Assembly: GCF_003970925.1 (NCBI RefSeq)
Contig: NZ_RWJF01000001.1
Span: forward strand, 738,501 to 802,500
DNA length: 64,000 nt
Direction of reading: 5' to 3'
Source of the DNA: Sphingomonas ginkgonis
GTDB lineage: Bacteria; Pseudomonadota; Alphaproteobacteria; Sphingomonadales; Sphingomonadaceae
Positions 35,772-44,818 of the stretch are shown in pieces. Below the pieces are notes generated by a model. It was not told where the DNA came from. It searched no databases and was given only the letters and a program-made list of their open reading frames with translations. A program made the position numbers and the translations under genes. Within the stretch, counting starts at the first letter, position 1; each line of letters starts with the position of its first letter.

Positions 35772-37592
35772 ATGACCGTCAAGCTCCGCGCGCTTCTTCT
35801 CGCTTCGGCCCTCTCGCTCGGCACCGCGGCGGCGGCCGCGCCGGCGGCGGCACCGCGATCCGCCGCCACCGCGGCGAGCGCGCATGCGCAGCTGTTCGCG
35901 CTGTTCCAGCGCAGCGACGAGGCGCAGCTCCGCCGCAATCCCATCCAGGCGATCTACCGCGGCGACCTGCGCTACGCCGACCGGCTCGGCGACAGCATCA
36001 CCGACGCCTATTACGCGGGCGAGAAGACGGCCAACCAGTCGGATCTCGCGGCGCTCCACCGGATCCCGCGCACGCGGCTGAACGCGACCGATCAGCTCGC
36101 CTACGACGTGTTCGAATATCAGCTGAAGGACGCGCTTCGGGGGTACAGCCCGGACCTGCTGTTCCTGCAGGAAGTGCGGCCGATGAATCACTTCTACGGT
36201 CTGCACAAGGACTATGCGACCTTCGCCAGCGGGCAGGGCGCGGCGCCGTTCAAGACGCTCGCCGACTATGAGAACAACCTCAAGCGGCACCGCGACTTCA
36301 CCACCTACATCGACCGCGCGATCGGGCGCTGGAAGCAGGGCGAGGCCGCGGGGGTGGTCGACACCAAGCTGACCGTCCGCAACATGATCGAGCAGCTCGA
36401 CAACCAGCTCAAGATCGCGCCGGAGGAGTCGAGCTTCTACCAGCCGGTCAAGACCTTCCCGGCGGGGATCGGCGCGGCCGACCGCACGCGGCTGGCCGGC
36501 GAATACCGGGCGGCGATCACCGGTGAACTCTATCCCGCGCTGACCCGGATGCGCGACTTCCTGCGCGACGACTATCTGTCGCACGCCCGCGAGGGTGTCG
36601 GGCTGATGTACATGAAGGGCGGTCCGGCGCTGTACCGCTACCTCGTCCAGTCGACCACCACGCTGCCGCTGCAGCCGGAGGAGGTCCACCAGCTCGGGCT
36701 CAAGGAAGTGGCGCGGATCACCGCCGAGTTCGACAAGGTCCGGCAGGAGGTCGGGTTCAAGGGCACGCTTCCGCAGTTCTTCGATTATATGCGCACCGCG
36801 CCGCAGTTCCAGCCGAAGAGCCGCGACGGGATCCGCGACGATTATTTCGCGCTCAAGACCAAGGTCGAGGCGCAGGTGCCGCGCTTTTTCTCGACCGTGC
36901 CGAGGTCGCCTCTGCAGATCCGCGCCTACGAGCCGTTCCGCGAGAAGTTCGAGGCGGGCGGAAGCTACGAGCAGGGGACGCCCGACGGGAGCCGGCCGGG
37001 CACCTTCTACTACAACGCCTACGACCTTCCCTCGCGCAGCACCTGGGAGGAGACGACGCTGTTCCTCCACGAGGGCGAGCCGGGGCATCATTTCCAGATC
37101 AGCCTGGCGCAGGAGAACGACCAGCTCCCGCCGTTCATGCGGTTCGGCGGGAACACCGCCTATGTCGAGGGTTGGGCGCTCTATTCCGAGACGCTCGGCT
37201 ACGACATGGGGTTCTACAAGGATCCCTACCAGCGGTTCGGAACGCTCAACGACGAGATGCTGCGGGCGATGCGGCTGGTGGTCGACACCGGCATCCATTC
37301 CAAGGGTTGGACCCGCGACCAGTCGATCGCCTACATGCTGTCGCACTCGGGCATGGGAAAGAGCGACGCGACCGCCGAGGTCGAGCGCTACATCGCCATC
37401 CCCAGCCAGGCGCTGGCCTACAAGATCGGCGCGCTGACCATCCAGCGGCTGCGCGACAAGGCGAAGGCGGCGCTGGGCCCGAAGTTCGACATCCGCGAGT
37501 TCCACGCGCAGGTGCTGATGACCGGCGCGCTTCCGCTGCAGATCCTCGAGCAGAAGATCGACCGCTGGATCGCGGAGCGGAAGGCGGCCTGA
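35772..37592 (+). CDS. DUF885 family protein (putative zinc peptidase)
   Basis: A 606-residue exported protein with an Ala-rich signal peptide (LLLASALSLGTAAAAAPAAA). The DUF885 domain covers most of the rest, with HEGEPGHHFQ near residue 430 as the zinc-binding/catalytic motif of this metallopeptidase-like family and the downstream glutamate segment AYVEGWALYSETLG. Length and motifs are normal for the family. Substrates are unknown; a role in peptide breakdown in the periplasm is the usual guess. The ATG at 35772 follows AAGG nine bases upstream. It stands alone between a terminator and a small hairpin at 37599-37616. Confidence 0.88.
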   Translation: MTVKLRALLLASALSLGTAAAAAPAAAPRSAATAASAHAQLFALFQRSDEAQLRRNPIQAIYRGDLRYADRLGDSITDAYYAGEKTANQSDLAALHRIPRTRLNATDQLAYDVFEYQLKDALRGYSPDLLFLQEVRPMNHFYGLHKDYATFASGQGAAPFKTLADYENNLKRHRDFTTYIDRAIGRWKQGEAAGVVDTKLTVRNMIEQLDNQLKIAPEESSFYQPVKTFPAGIGAADRTRLAGEYRAAITGELYPALTRMRDFLRDDYLSHAREGVGLMYMKGGPALYRYLVQSTTTLPLQPEEVHQLGLKEVARITAEFDKVRQEVGFKGTLPQFFDYMRTAPQFQPKSRDGIRDDYFALKTKVEAQVPRFFSTVPRSPLQIRAYEPFREKFEAGGSYEQGTPDGSRPGTFYYNAYDLPSRSTWEETTLFLHEGEPGHHFQISLAQENDQLPPFMRFGGNTAYVEGWALYSETLGYDMGFYKDPYQRFGTLNDEMLRAMRLVVDTGIHSKGWTRDQSIAYMLSHSGMGKSDATAEVERYIAIPSQALAYKIGALTIQRLRDKAKAALGPKFDIREFHAQVLMTGALPLQILEQKIDRWIAERKAA

Positions 37593-37666
37593 ACGGTTCG
37601 ACTCGCCCCCGAGTCGGTTCGGCGCAGGGGGCGGGTCCGGGACGACCCGCCGGCGATTGTGGCTGC

Positions 37667-37900
37667 ATGTCCGCGTCGAGCCTGATCACCGGTGCGCAAT
37701 ACTGGCCGGACGAGCGCGCGCTCGAGCTCTCGTTTGTCAGCGGGCGGCGCTACATCTATCTCGGGGTGCCGCCGCTGATCGCGGACGGGTTCGCCGCGGC
37801 GAACAGCAAGGGCGTCTTCTTCAATCGCCGGATCAAGGGCCGCTTCACCTGCCACGAGCTGGCGCCCGAGCGGCGGCGGCGGCAGGTCGCCAACGATTGA
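37667..37900 (+). CDS. KTSC-domain small protein
   Basis: A 77-residue cytosolic protein that is almost entirely a KTSC domain: RALELSFVSGRRYIYLGVPP, then AAANSKGVFFNRRIKGRF. The domain is found alone or fused to lysyl-tRNA-synthetase-like and other proteins; its function is unknown. The start ATG at 37667 has no clear ribosome site. Confidence 0.8.
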   Translation: MSASSLITGAQYWPDERALELSFVSGRRYIYLGVPPLIADGFAAANSKGVFFNRRIKGRFTCHELAPERRRRQVAND

Positions 37901-37920
37901 TTCACGGACGGGTGGCTAGG

Positions 37921-38139
37921 ATGGCCGCCATGATCCCGGTCAAGCACAGCAACATCTTCCGCAGCCGCTGGTGGGCGCTGATCTGGGCCGCGGGGATCAT
38001 CTGGTTCGCCTGCGACGTCGCCGGCGGGGCGCCGCAGTCGGACGGCAACAATGCCGCGGCCAACGCCGCGGACGCGAGCGGCGACCTGGCCGACCGCAAC
38101 ACGGTCGACCAGGCCGCCGGGATCATCGCGAACCTCTAG
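37921..38139 (+). CDS. Small single-pass membrane protein, unknown
   Basis: A 72-residue protein with one hydrophobic segment (WWALIWAAGIIWFACDVAGG, ~18-37) and a short polar tail rich in Asn/Ala/Asp. I do not recognise a family. The arginines before the helix predict a cytosolic N-terminus and a periplasmic tail. It lies 20 bp after the KTSC gene and may be cotranscribed; its stop overlaps the convergent DUF2171 gene by 4 bp. ATG 37930 is an alternative start. Confidence 0.6.
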   Translation: MAAMIPVKHSNIFRSRWWALIWAAGIIWFACDVAGGAPQSDGNNAAANAADASGDLADRNTVDQAAGIIANL

Positions 38140-38396
38140 CCGATCGGCTCGCCGCTCTCTTCCGTCTCGAACAGGTCGGCGGCGACGTCGGCATTGGCGG
38201 AGAGGCGGACCGTGTCACCCTCGATCCCGGCGACGAGCCCGCCCGGGATGTAGTGGTGATGATCCTGATGGGCGACTCCGCTGTCGCCCTTGGTCAGCTT
38301 GATGCGGTCGCCATCGACCTTGTCGACGGTACCGAGCGGCGCGCCATCGGCGCCGATGATCTTCATATGCTCCTGAACCTGGCTGAGATCGGCCAT
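38136..38396 (-). CDS. DUF2171 domain protein
   Basis: An 86-residue cytosolic protein matching DUF2171: VQEHMKIIGADGAPLGTVDK, then GDRIKLTKGD and DHHHYIPGGLVAGIEGDTVR. It has a PRC-barrel-like beta pattern. Function is unknown; these are small, often stress-associated alphaproteobacterial proteins. The ATG at 38396 is where similarity begins. Confidence 0.82.
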   Translation of the reverse strand: MADLSQVQEHMKIIGADGAPLGTVDKVDGDRIKLTKGDSGVAHQDHHHYIPGGLVAGIEGDTVRLSANADVAADLFETEESGEPIG

Positions 38397-38437
38397 GTCT
38401 GGTCTCCTTGCTGGGGGTTGGTACGCTGAACGCCGGC

Positions 38438-39094
38438 TCAGGCGGCCGGTTGCAGGTTGATCTGCCTGATGTGCCAACGCCGCTGCGCCGGGGTGGAGCC
38501 GTCGACGTCGTTGACCCGGCTCACGATCACGTCGGCCCGTCGCCGGACCGTCTTCCCCTCGCGCGTGCCGTAGAGCTGGACCGGGACGGTGCAGTAGATG
38601 GAGCCGGGGGCGCCCTCGGTTTCGCCGGGCTTGCCGATCTGCATGTGGAGCTCGGACCAGCTGCGCACGTCGGCGAGGCCGGTCTGCTGCGCCTGTCCGG
38701 GGAACAGCGTGGCCGCGTCGGCGAACCGCTTGCTTTCAACCAGCGCGGCGTAGTGCTGGACGAGCTGCCCGGCGGCCTCCGCGCTGCGCGGGTCGATCGG
38801 GCCCTTCGGCTCGGCGAGCGGGGTGCGGTCGTCCGGAAGCCCGTTGGGCGTGCCCGGCTCGACCGGAGTGGGCGGCGGCGGCGGTGCAGGCGCGGCCGGA
38901 GCACCGCCGGGAGGCGCGGGGATCGGCACCGGGCGGGAAGCGGGACCGGGCACCGGCTGCGACGGCGCGGGCAGGCTCGCGGCGGCGTTGGCGGGGGCGG
39001 CGGGCGCCGCGCCATTCTCGACTTGGTTGACGGTGGCGGGCTGCTGGCAGGCGGAGGCGAGCAGCGCGGCGAGCGGGAGCAGGCGTTTCCTCAT
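38438..39094 (-). CDS. Proline-rich lipoprotein, unknown
   Basis: A 218-residue lipoprotein: signal LLPLAALLASAC with the lipid-modified cysteine at ~16, an Ala/Pro/Val-rich linker (~20-95) long enough to cross part of the periplasm, and a ~120-residue C-terminal domain (AAGQLVQHYAALVESKRFAD, then RRRADVIVSRVNDVDGSTPA) that looks like a small NTF2-like or stress-type fold but is not one I can name. It diverges from the small membrane-protein gene at 39188. Confidence 0.75.
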   Translation of the reverse strand: MRKRLLPLAALLASACQQPATVNQVENGAAPAAPANAAASLPAPSQPVPGPASRPVPIPAPPGGAPAAPAPPPPPTPVEPGTPNGLPDDRTPLAEPKGPIDPRSAEAAGQLVQHYAALVESKRFADAATLFPGQAQQTGLADVRSWSELHMQIGKPGETEGAPGSIYCTVPVQLYGTREGKTVRRRADVIVSRVNDVDGSTPAQRRWHIRQINLQPAA

Positions 39095-39187
39095 TCGTCC
39101 CGAACCGATCCAGCGAGCAGCCGGTTCCGGAACCGAGCGGCACGCCGAGGGTTCGTTACGCTGCGTTAAAGACAGGGAGGAATGAAC

Positions 39188-39394
39188 ATGGCCGATGATA
39201 GTGAGGATCGGGTCGAGCGGACGACCGTGGTGACGGACAGCGGTGGTGGCGGCGGTGGTGTGATCGCCGTCGTGGTGCTGATCGTCGTCGTCCTTCTGCT
39301 GCTGTTCCTGTTCCGCGGCCAGCTTGGCCTCGGCGGCAACACGACCGAGGTGAAGGTTCCCGACAAGATCGACGTGAACGTCAACCACAGCTGA
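39188..39394 (+). CDS. Small membrane protein with polyvaline helix, unknown
   Basis: A 68-residue protein: an acidic N-terminus, a GGGGGG hinge, one very hydrophobic helix (VIAVVVLIVVVLLLLFLF) and a short tail ending VPDKIDVNVNHS. AGGGAGG at 39174-39180 fits the ATG at 39188 (7-base spacing) far better than the ATG at 39182. Similar small proteins occur in sphingomonads without assigned function. A strong terminator follows. Confidence 0.7.
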   Translation: MADDSEDRVERTTVVTDSGGGGGGVIAVVVLIVVVLLLLFLFRGQLGLGGNTTEVKVPDKIDVNVNHS

Positions 39395-39418
39395 CGTTCG
39401 TCCCGGTTCGAGGGAGAG

Positions 39419-39456
39419 AGCCCGGTCGGCATCGCGGTGCCGGCCGGGCTTTTCTT
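39419..39456 (+). terminator. Rho-independent terminator
   Basis: AGCCCGGTCGGCA (39419-39431) pairs with TGCCGGCCGGGCT (39438-39450) with one G-U wobble and a 6-base loop, followed by TTTCTTTG. It ends the small membrane-protein transcript before hmgA. Confidence 0.88.
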
Positions 39457-39489
39457 TGCGCGCGGCGCCGGGCGCGCTAGAGCAGCGCG

Positions 39490-40782
39490 ATGCTGTCGAA
39501 TTCCTCTCCCGCCTACCTTAGCGGCTTCGGCGGGCATGTCGCCACCGAGGCCGTCCCCGGCGCGCTGCCGAAGGGCCGCAACAGCCCGCAGCGACCCGCC
39601 TACGGGCTCTACACCGAGCAGCTGAGCGGCACCGCCTTCACCGCCCCGCGGCACGAGAACCGGCGCAGCTGGCTGTACCGGATGCGGCCGACTGCGGACC
39701 ATCCGCCCTACCGTCGCTACGAAGGCGCCAGGCTGTTGGCGCCGGGCACGGTCAAGGATCCGGTCGCGCCGAACCGGCTGCGGTGGGACCCGCCCGCGGA
39801 CCTGCCGACGGGGTGCGACTTCGTCGACGGGCTGGTGACGATGATGGCCAACCGCGACCCAGCCGACCTCACCGGAGTCGCGATCCATCTCTATCGCGCC
39901 GATCGGTCGATGGAGCGGCGGGTGTTCCTCGATGCCGACGGCGAGCTGCTGATCATCCCGCAGGCGGGGGCGATCAGCGTCGAGACCGAGCTCGGCCGGT
40001 TGGAGCTGGAGCCGGGCTGGATCGGCGTCGTCCCGCGCGGCGTGCGGTTCCGGGTGATGGTCGATGAGCGCGGCGCGCGCGGCTATGTCGCGGAGAACCA
40101 CGGCGCGCTGTTCCGCCTGCCCGACCTGGGACCGATCGGCAGCAACGGGCTCGCCAACCCGCGCGACTTCGAGACCCCGGTCGCGCGGTTCGAGGACGTC
40201 GACGGCGAGGTCGAGTGCATCCAGAAATATCTCGGCAGCCTGTGGACGACCACGCTCGACCACAGCCCGCTCGACGTGGTCGCCTGGCACGGCAACCTGG
40301 CGCCCTATCGCTACGAGCTGGCGCGCTTCAACACGATCGGGACGGTCAGCTTCGACCATCCCGACCCGTCGATCTTCACCGTGCTGACCTCGCCCAGCGA
40401 GACGCCCGGCCGCGCCAACGCCGACTTCGTCATCTTCCCGCCGCGCTGGATGGTGGGCGAAAACACGTTCCGCCCGCCCTGGTTCCACCGCAACGTGATG
40501 AGCGAGGCGATGGGGCTGATCAGCGGCGAGTATGACGCCAAGGCGGACGGCTTCCGGCCCGGCGGCCTGTCGTTGCACAACTTGATGAGCGGCCACGGCC
40601 CCGATGTCGACAGCTGGCTCAAGGCGAGCGAAGCCGAGCTGCGCCCGGTCAAGATCGAGGGCACGATGGCCTTCATGGTCGAGAGCTGCTGGCCCTATAT
40701 CCCGACCCGCTTCGCGCTCGACCGCGCGCAGCCCGACTATGACCAGGCCTGGGCCGATTTCCCGAAAGCGAAACTCCCATAA
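39490..40782 (+). CDS. hmgA: Homogentisate 1,2-dioxygenase
   Basis: A 430-residue cytosolic non-haem iron enzyme that opens the homogentisate ring to maleylacetoacetate in tyrosine/phenylalanine breakdown. The family start ([23 protein letters not shown]) is recognisable. The iron ligands are in [14 protein letters not shown] (His and Glu) and NLMSGHGPD (His). The length is typical (about 430-440). One base separates its stop from the next gene, so the two are translated together and encode consecutive parts of one pathway. No 4-hydroxyphenylpyruvate dioxygenase or maleylacetoacetate isomerase is in the window. Confidence 0.96.
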   Translation: MLSNSSPAYLSGFGGHVATEAVPGALPKGRNSPQRPAYGLYTEQLSGTAFTAPRHENRRSWLYRMRPTADHPPYRRYEGARLLAPGTVKDPVAPNRLRWDPPADLPTGCDFVDGLVTMMANRDPADLTGVAIHLYRADRSMERRVFLDADGELLIIPQAGAISVETELGRLELEPGWIGVVPRGVRFRVMVDERGARGYVAENHGALFRLPDLGPIGSNGLANPRDFETPVARFEDVDGEVECIQKYLGSLWTTTLDHSPLDVVAWHGNLAPYRYELARFNTIGTVSFDHPDPSIFTVLTSPSETPGRANADFVIFPPRWMVGENTFRPPWFHRNVMSEAMGLISGEYDAKADGFRPGGLSLHNLMSGHGPDVDSWLKASEAELRPVKIEGTMAFMVESCWPYIPTRFALDRAQPDYDQAWADFPKAKLP

Positions 40783-40783
40783 G

Positions 40784-41791
40784 ATGAAACTTGGATCGTT
40801 GAAGAATGGCCGCGACGGGCGGCTGATCGTCGTCTCGGACGACCTCGCCTGGTTTGCCGACGCGGGCCATATCGTCCCGACCCTGCAGGGCGCGCTGGAC
40901 GAGTGGGAGCGGGTCGAGCCGCTGCTGAAGAATCTCCACACCGACCTCGAGCATGGCGCGATCCCGCGGATGCGCTTCCACGAGCGCGACGCCGCGGCGC
41001 CGCTCCCGCGCGCCTACCAGTGGGCGGACGGTTCGGCCTATGTGAACCATGTCGCGCTGGTCCGGCAGGCCCGCGGGGCGGAGCTGCCGGAGAGCTTCTG
41101 GCACGATCCCTTGATGTACCAGGGCGGGTCCGACGGTTTCCTCGGGCCGCGCGATCCCATTCCGCTCAGGGACGAGGCGTGGGGCTGCGACCTCGAGGCC
41201 GAGGTGGTGGTTGTGACCGGCGACGTGCCGCTCGGCGCGACTCGCGAGCAGGCGCTCGACGCGGTGCGGCTGGTCGGGCTGACCAACGACGTCAGCTTGC
41301 GCAACCTCATCCCGGGCGAGCTCGCCAAGGGGTTCGGCTTCTTCCAGTCCAAGCCGGCGAGCGCCTTCTCGCCGGTGTTCGTCACCCCCGACGCGCTCGG
41401 CGAGCGGTGGCAGGATGGCAAGCTCCACGGCTGCCTCGAGGTCGAACTGAACGGCCAGCCGTTCGGCCGCGCCGACGCCGGCGAGGACATGACGTTCGAC
41501 TTCGGCACGCTGATCGCCCATGCGGCGAAGACGCGGGCGCTGGGGGCGGGAACGATCATCGGCTCGGGCACCGTGTCCAACCGCGACACCGACGGCGGTC
41601 CGGGCAAGCCGGTTGCCGACGGCGGGCTCGGCTACAGCTGCATCGCCGAGGTGCGGATGGTCGAGACGATCCAGGGCGGAACGGCGGTCACGCCGTTCCT
41701 GCGCGGCGGCGACCGGGTGGCGATCACCATGCACGACGAGCGCCACCACCCGATCTTCGGGACCATCGAGCAGGAGGTCGTCGCGGGCTAG
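40784..41791 (+). CDS. Fumarylacetoacetate hydrolase family protein
   Basis: A 335-residue cytosolic hydrolase. An N-terminal cap (~1-75) precedes the FAH catalytic domain (~80-330) with the metal-site segments DLEAEVVVVTGD and LVGLTNDVSLRN, and the conserved IIGSGTVSNRDTDGG region. Position directly after hmgA points to fumarylacetoacetate cleavage to fumarate and acetoacetate. It belongs to the shorter FAH form common with hmgA in alphaproteobacteria rather than the ~420-residue eukaryotic-like enzyme. Its stop overlaps the convergent reductase gene by 4 bp. Confidence 0.9.
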   Translation: MKLGSLKNGRDGRLIVVSDDLAWFADAGHIVPTLQGALDEWERVEPLLKNLHTDLEHGAIPRMRFHERDAAAPLPRAYQWADGSAYVNHVALVRQARGAELPESFWHDPLMYQGGSDGFLGPRDPIPLRDEAWGCDLEAEVVVVTGDVPLGATREQALDAVRLVGLTNDVSLRNLIPGELAKGFGFFQSKPASAFSPVFVTPDALGERWQDGKLHGCLEVELNGQPFGRADAGEDMTFDFGTLIAHAAKTRALGAGTIIGSGTVSNRDTDGGPGKPVADGGLGYSCIAEVRMVETIQGGTAVTPFLRGGDRVAITMHDERHHPIFGTIEQEVVAG

Positions 41792-42702
41792 AGCAGCCCG
41801 CGCGTCTCGGCCATCAGCCGGGTCGTGGCGTAGAGCTGGTCGAGAGTCGGGGTGGCGATCCGGGCGCGGTGGGCGATCTCGCGCGGGGCGCCGAGCAGCG
41901 CCTCGAGCTCGATCGGGCGGCCCGCCTCGACGTCCTGCAGCATCGAGGTCTTGAATGCGCCGAGGCGGGCGGTGACCGCCATTCGTTCTTCGCCGCTCTC
42001 GTCGATCGGGCAGCCGATCGCCGCGCCGACCGCCGCCAGCTCGGCCATGGCGGCGAGGATGACGGGCCTGAGCTCGGGCGCGGCGAGGATCCGGTCGGCG
42101 GTGGCCCCCGTCAGCGCCGACAGCGGGTTCATCGTCGCGTTGCCCCACAGCTTGTACCAGATGGCGCGGCGGATGTCGGTCGCGCGCTCGACGCGGATGC
42201 CGGCCTGCTCGAACAGGGCGGCGAACGGTTCGGGCGGCGGGCCGCCGGCCGGTGCGCCGAGGATCAGCCGGTCGGCATGGACCAGTCGGACCGACCCGTT
42301 CGCCTCGCGCCGGGCCGAGGCGTGGACCACCGAGCCGAGCAGCGGGACGGTCGCGAAGCCAGTCGCGGTTGCGCCATCCGGATCGATCGAGCGGAGCGGC
42401 GCGTCGGTGAACCACCAGGGCACGCCGTTGAGCATCGGCAGCAGGGTCGAGCCGGGGCCGAGCAGCGCCCGGGTCGGCGGAACGGCCGCGGCGAGCGCGG
42501 TCGCCTTGACGGCGAGGATGACGAGGTCGGCGGGCCCGTCAAAGCGGGCGAAGCGCGCCGCCTCGCTGCGGTCGCCGCTCGCCAGCCGGAGCCCGTCCAG
42601 CGGGCCGCCGCTGGTCAGCGCCATGACCTCCCCTCCCGCCAGCGCCAGCCGCGCGGCGATCCAGCCGCCGATCGCGCCAGCCCCGACAACCGCAATCCTC
42701 AT
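41788..42702 (-). CDS. 2-dehydropantoate 2-reductase family protein (PanE-like)
   Basis: A 304-residue NADPH-dependent reductase. The N-terminal Rossmann motif is GAGAIGGWIAARLALAG, and the central hinge and catalytic lysine region is WYKLWGNATMNPLSALTG, followed by the ApbA C-terminal domain. True PanE makes pantoate for coenzyme A, but many paralogues reduce other 2-keto acids, and panB/panC are not near. AGGGAGCAGGG precedes the ATG. The gene begins 10 bp after the deacetylase stop, so the two are likely one transcript. Confidence 0.82.
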   Translation of the reverse strand: MRIAVVGAGAIGGWIAARLALAGGEVMALTSGGPLDGLRLASGDRSEAARFARFDGPADLVILAVKATALAAAVPPTRALLGPGSTLLPMLNGVPWWFTDAPLRSIDPDGATATGFATVPLLGSVVHASARREANGSVRLVHADRLILGAPAGGPPPEPFAALFEQAGIRVERATDIRRAIWYKLWGNATMNPLSALTGATADRILAAPELRPVILAAMAELAAVGAAIGCPIDESGEERMAVTARLGAFKTSMLQDVEAGRPIELEALLGAPREIAHRARIATPTLDQLYATTRLMAETRGLL

Positions 42703-42712
42703 CCCTGCTCCC

Positions 42713-43459
42713 TCAGCCCGCGAGCAGCTCCGCATAGCGGCTCGGGCGGTGAGTGGAAGCGAGACGGGCGACGGTCTTCGCGATGCTCGCGCGGAGGTTG
42801 GCGTGGCGGGTGTCGCCGGGGTGAACGGCGAGCCGCATCAGCTGGGGCATCGGCAGGCTCCGCGCGCCCGCCGCGACCAGCAGCGAGGAGGCGCGGCGCG
42901 GCCAGCTTCGGCTGGCCCAGGTGATGACCGGCGAGCGGGCCAGCTCGCGGCTGCCGCGGTCGGGCGCCCACACCCGCCAATGATCCTCGGCGAGCGGCAT
43001 CCGCGCCTGCTCGAGCGCGGCGCGGGCCCCGTCGCCGTAGAGCCAGGCGGGCGCGACGAAGCCGGCCACCGGGCTGCCGATGATGTCCTCCAGGAGAGCG
43101 CGGCCGCGAGCGATGCGGCGACCCGCCTCGACACTGGAGAGGCCGAGGAACTCGCCTTCGCCGGCGGTCATGTGCCGGGCCTTGAAGCGGGCGCCGGCGC
43201 CGCTGTGGCTGCTGTCGTCGCGGTGCGACCAGCCGTGGAGAAAGATCTCGAACCCGCGATCGGCCCAGCCGCGCAGGCGGGTGGCGAAGGGCGTGCCCGC
43301 GGCGATCGGCGCCTCGTTCCAGAAATCGGGGACGACGAGCAGGGCGAGGCGGTCGCGGGCGTGGGGTTCGAGCAGGCCGAGCAGCGCGTCGACCTCGCGC
43401 TCGTGGCGCGGCGAGACGTCGTGAATGGAGAGGAGCAGACGGCGCTCGGCGGCAGGCAT
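42713..43459 (-). CDS. Polysaccharide deacetylase family protein (DUF2334-like)
   Basis: A 248-residue protein with the NodB-like TIM-barrel start LLLSIHDVSPRHEREVDALL (metal-binding HD), the FEIFLHGWSHRD histidine motif, and VAGFVAPAWLYGDGA, which fits the DUF2334 subgroup. These act on N-acetylated sugars of glycans or lipids. No signal peptide, so the substrate is probably cytosolic or lipid-linked. It diverges from a GT4 glycosyltransferase across 96 bp, an arrangement suggesting one glycolipid or glycan pathway. Confidence 0.82.
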   Translation of the reverse strand: MPAAERRLLLSIHDVSPRHEREVDALLGLLEPHARDRLALLVVPDFWNEAPIAAGTPFATRLRGWADRGFEIFLHGWSHRDDSSHSGAGARFKARHMTAGEGEFLGLSSVEAGRRIARGRALLEDIIGSPVAGFVAPAWLYGDGARAALEQARMPLAEDHWRVWAPDRGSRELARSPVITWASRSWPRRASSLLVAAGARSLPMPQLMRLAVHPGDTRHANLRASIAKTVARLASTHRPSRYAELLAG

Positions 43460-43555
43460 CCGCGCGCCTTACCCGCGCGGCGCGCGCGGGACCCGTGAAC
43501 GATTTGACATGAGTATGACAAAGGCCGGTGCGGCTCGCCCGGCCAAGGTTCCCCC

Positions 43556-44740
43556 ATGAGGATAGTCGATGTCTGCGCCTTCTACTCGCCCCAGGGCGGC
43601 GGCGTGCGCACCTATGTGGAACGGAAATGGGCAGCGATGACGGCGCTCGGGCACGAGATGATCGTGCTTGCGCCGGGCGAGCGGGACGAGGTGGTCGAGC
43701 GAGCGCCGGGCGCCATCCTGGCGACGATCGCCGCGCCCAAGCTCGTGCTCGACCGGCGCTACCGCTATTTCTCCGACGAGGCGGCGCTGCACCGGGCGCT
43801 CGACCGCTGGCAGCCCGATTTTGTCGAGGCGAGCTCGCCGTGGAGCAGCGCGTCGATGGTCAACCGCTGGCAGGGCGCGGCGCCGCGCAGCCTGGTGATG
43901 CACGCCGACCCGCTCGCCTCCTACGCCTATCGCTGGTTCGGGCGGGTCGCCAAGCGCGACACGATCGACCGCGGATTCAGCTGGTTCTGGCGGCACCTGC
44001 GCCAGCTCGACCAGGGTACCAACCTGGTGGTGAGCGCCAGCGCGGGGCTGTCGCGGCGGCTGAGCGCGGGCGGGCTGGCGAAGATCGCGACCATCCCGAT
44101 GGGGGTCGAGCCGGGAGTCTTCTCGCCCTTGCGGCGTGACTCGGCGCTGCGGGCCGAGCTGCTCGCCGGCTGCGGGCTGGACGAGCGCGCGATGCTGCTG
44201 GTCGGCGCGGGCCGGCTCGCCAGCGAGAAGCGCTGGCCGATGGTCATCCGCGCGGTGGCGGAGGCAAGCCAGGACCGGCCGATCGGGCTGGTGATCGCCG
44301 GCGGCGGGCGCGAGGAGACGCGGGTCCGCCGCGCCACGCGCGGGCTGCCCAACGTCCGGCTGCTCGGCCGGCTCGAGGGGCGCGGCGAGTTCGCCCGGCT
44401 GCTCGCGAGCGGCGACGCGCTGGTCCATGGCTGCGAGAGCGAGACCTTCTGCATGGCCGCGGCCGAGGCGCGCGCGAGCGGGCTGCCGCTGATCGTTCCC
44501 GACGCCGGCGGCGCCTACGACCAGCTCCTCCCCGGCGCCGGGCGCGCTTATCGCGCCGGGGACATGCGCTCGCTGGCCTGGGCGATCCGCCGCTTCGCCG
44601 ACCACGGCTTCGTCCGCCAGCACGCGGTCGCCACCGAGGGCGCCCGGGTGCGCACCATGGACGAGCATTTCGCCGAGCTGTCGCGCCGCTACGAGGCGCT
44701 CGCCGGGGTGGCCGAGCGCCCGTTCCTGCAGGCGGCGTGA
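43556..44740 (+). CDS. Glycosyltransferase family 4
   Basis: A 394-residue GT-B enzyme. The N-terminal acceptor domain opens DVCAFYSPQGGGVRTYVERK. The C-terminal donor domain has VGAGRLASEKRW, LVIAGGG, and the sugar-nucleotide E-x7-E-type motif in HGCESETFCMAAAEARASG. It most resembles glycosyltransferases of lipid or capsule pathways. The divergent DUF2334 deacetylase is its only functional neighbour. Confidence 0.88.
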   Translation: MRIVDVCAFYSPQGGGVRTYVERKWAAMTALGHEMIVLAPGERDEVVERAPGAILATIAAPKLVLDRRYRYFSDEAALHRALDRWQPDFVEASSPWSSASMVNRWQGAAPRSLVMHADPLASYAYRWFGRVAKRDTIDRGFSWFWRHLRQLDQGTNLVVSASAGLSRRLSAGGLAKIATIPMGVEPGVFSPLRRDSALRAELLAGCGLDERAMLLVGAGRLASEKRWPMVIRAVAEASQDRPIGLVIAGGGREETRVRRATRGLPNVRLLGRLEGRGEFARLLASGDALVHGCESETFCMAAAEARASGLPLIVPDAGGAYDQLLPGAGRAYRAGDMRSLAWAIRRFADHGFVRQHAVATEGARVRTMDEHFAELSRRYEALAGVAERPFLQAA

Positions 44741-44818
44741 CGCCCGCCGTTCAGGACAGCGTAAGCGCCGGCGCCTAGGGCTGGAGATGGACCCAGGCCG
44801 GCTGAAGGAATGACTGGC

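Noticed and set aside
43505-43540. TTGACA as a -35 box for the GT4 gene
   Set aside because: No acceptable -10 element at 16-18 bp spacing.
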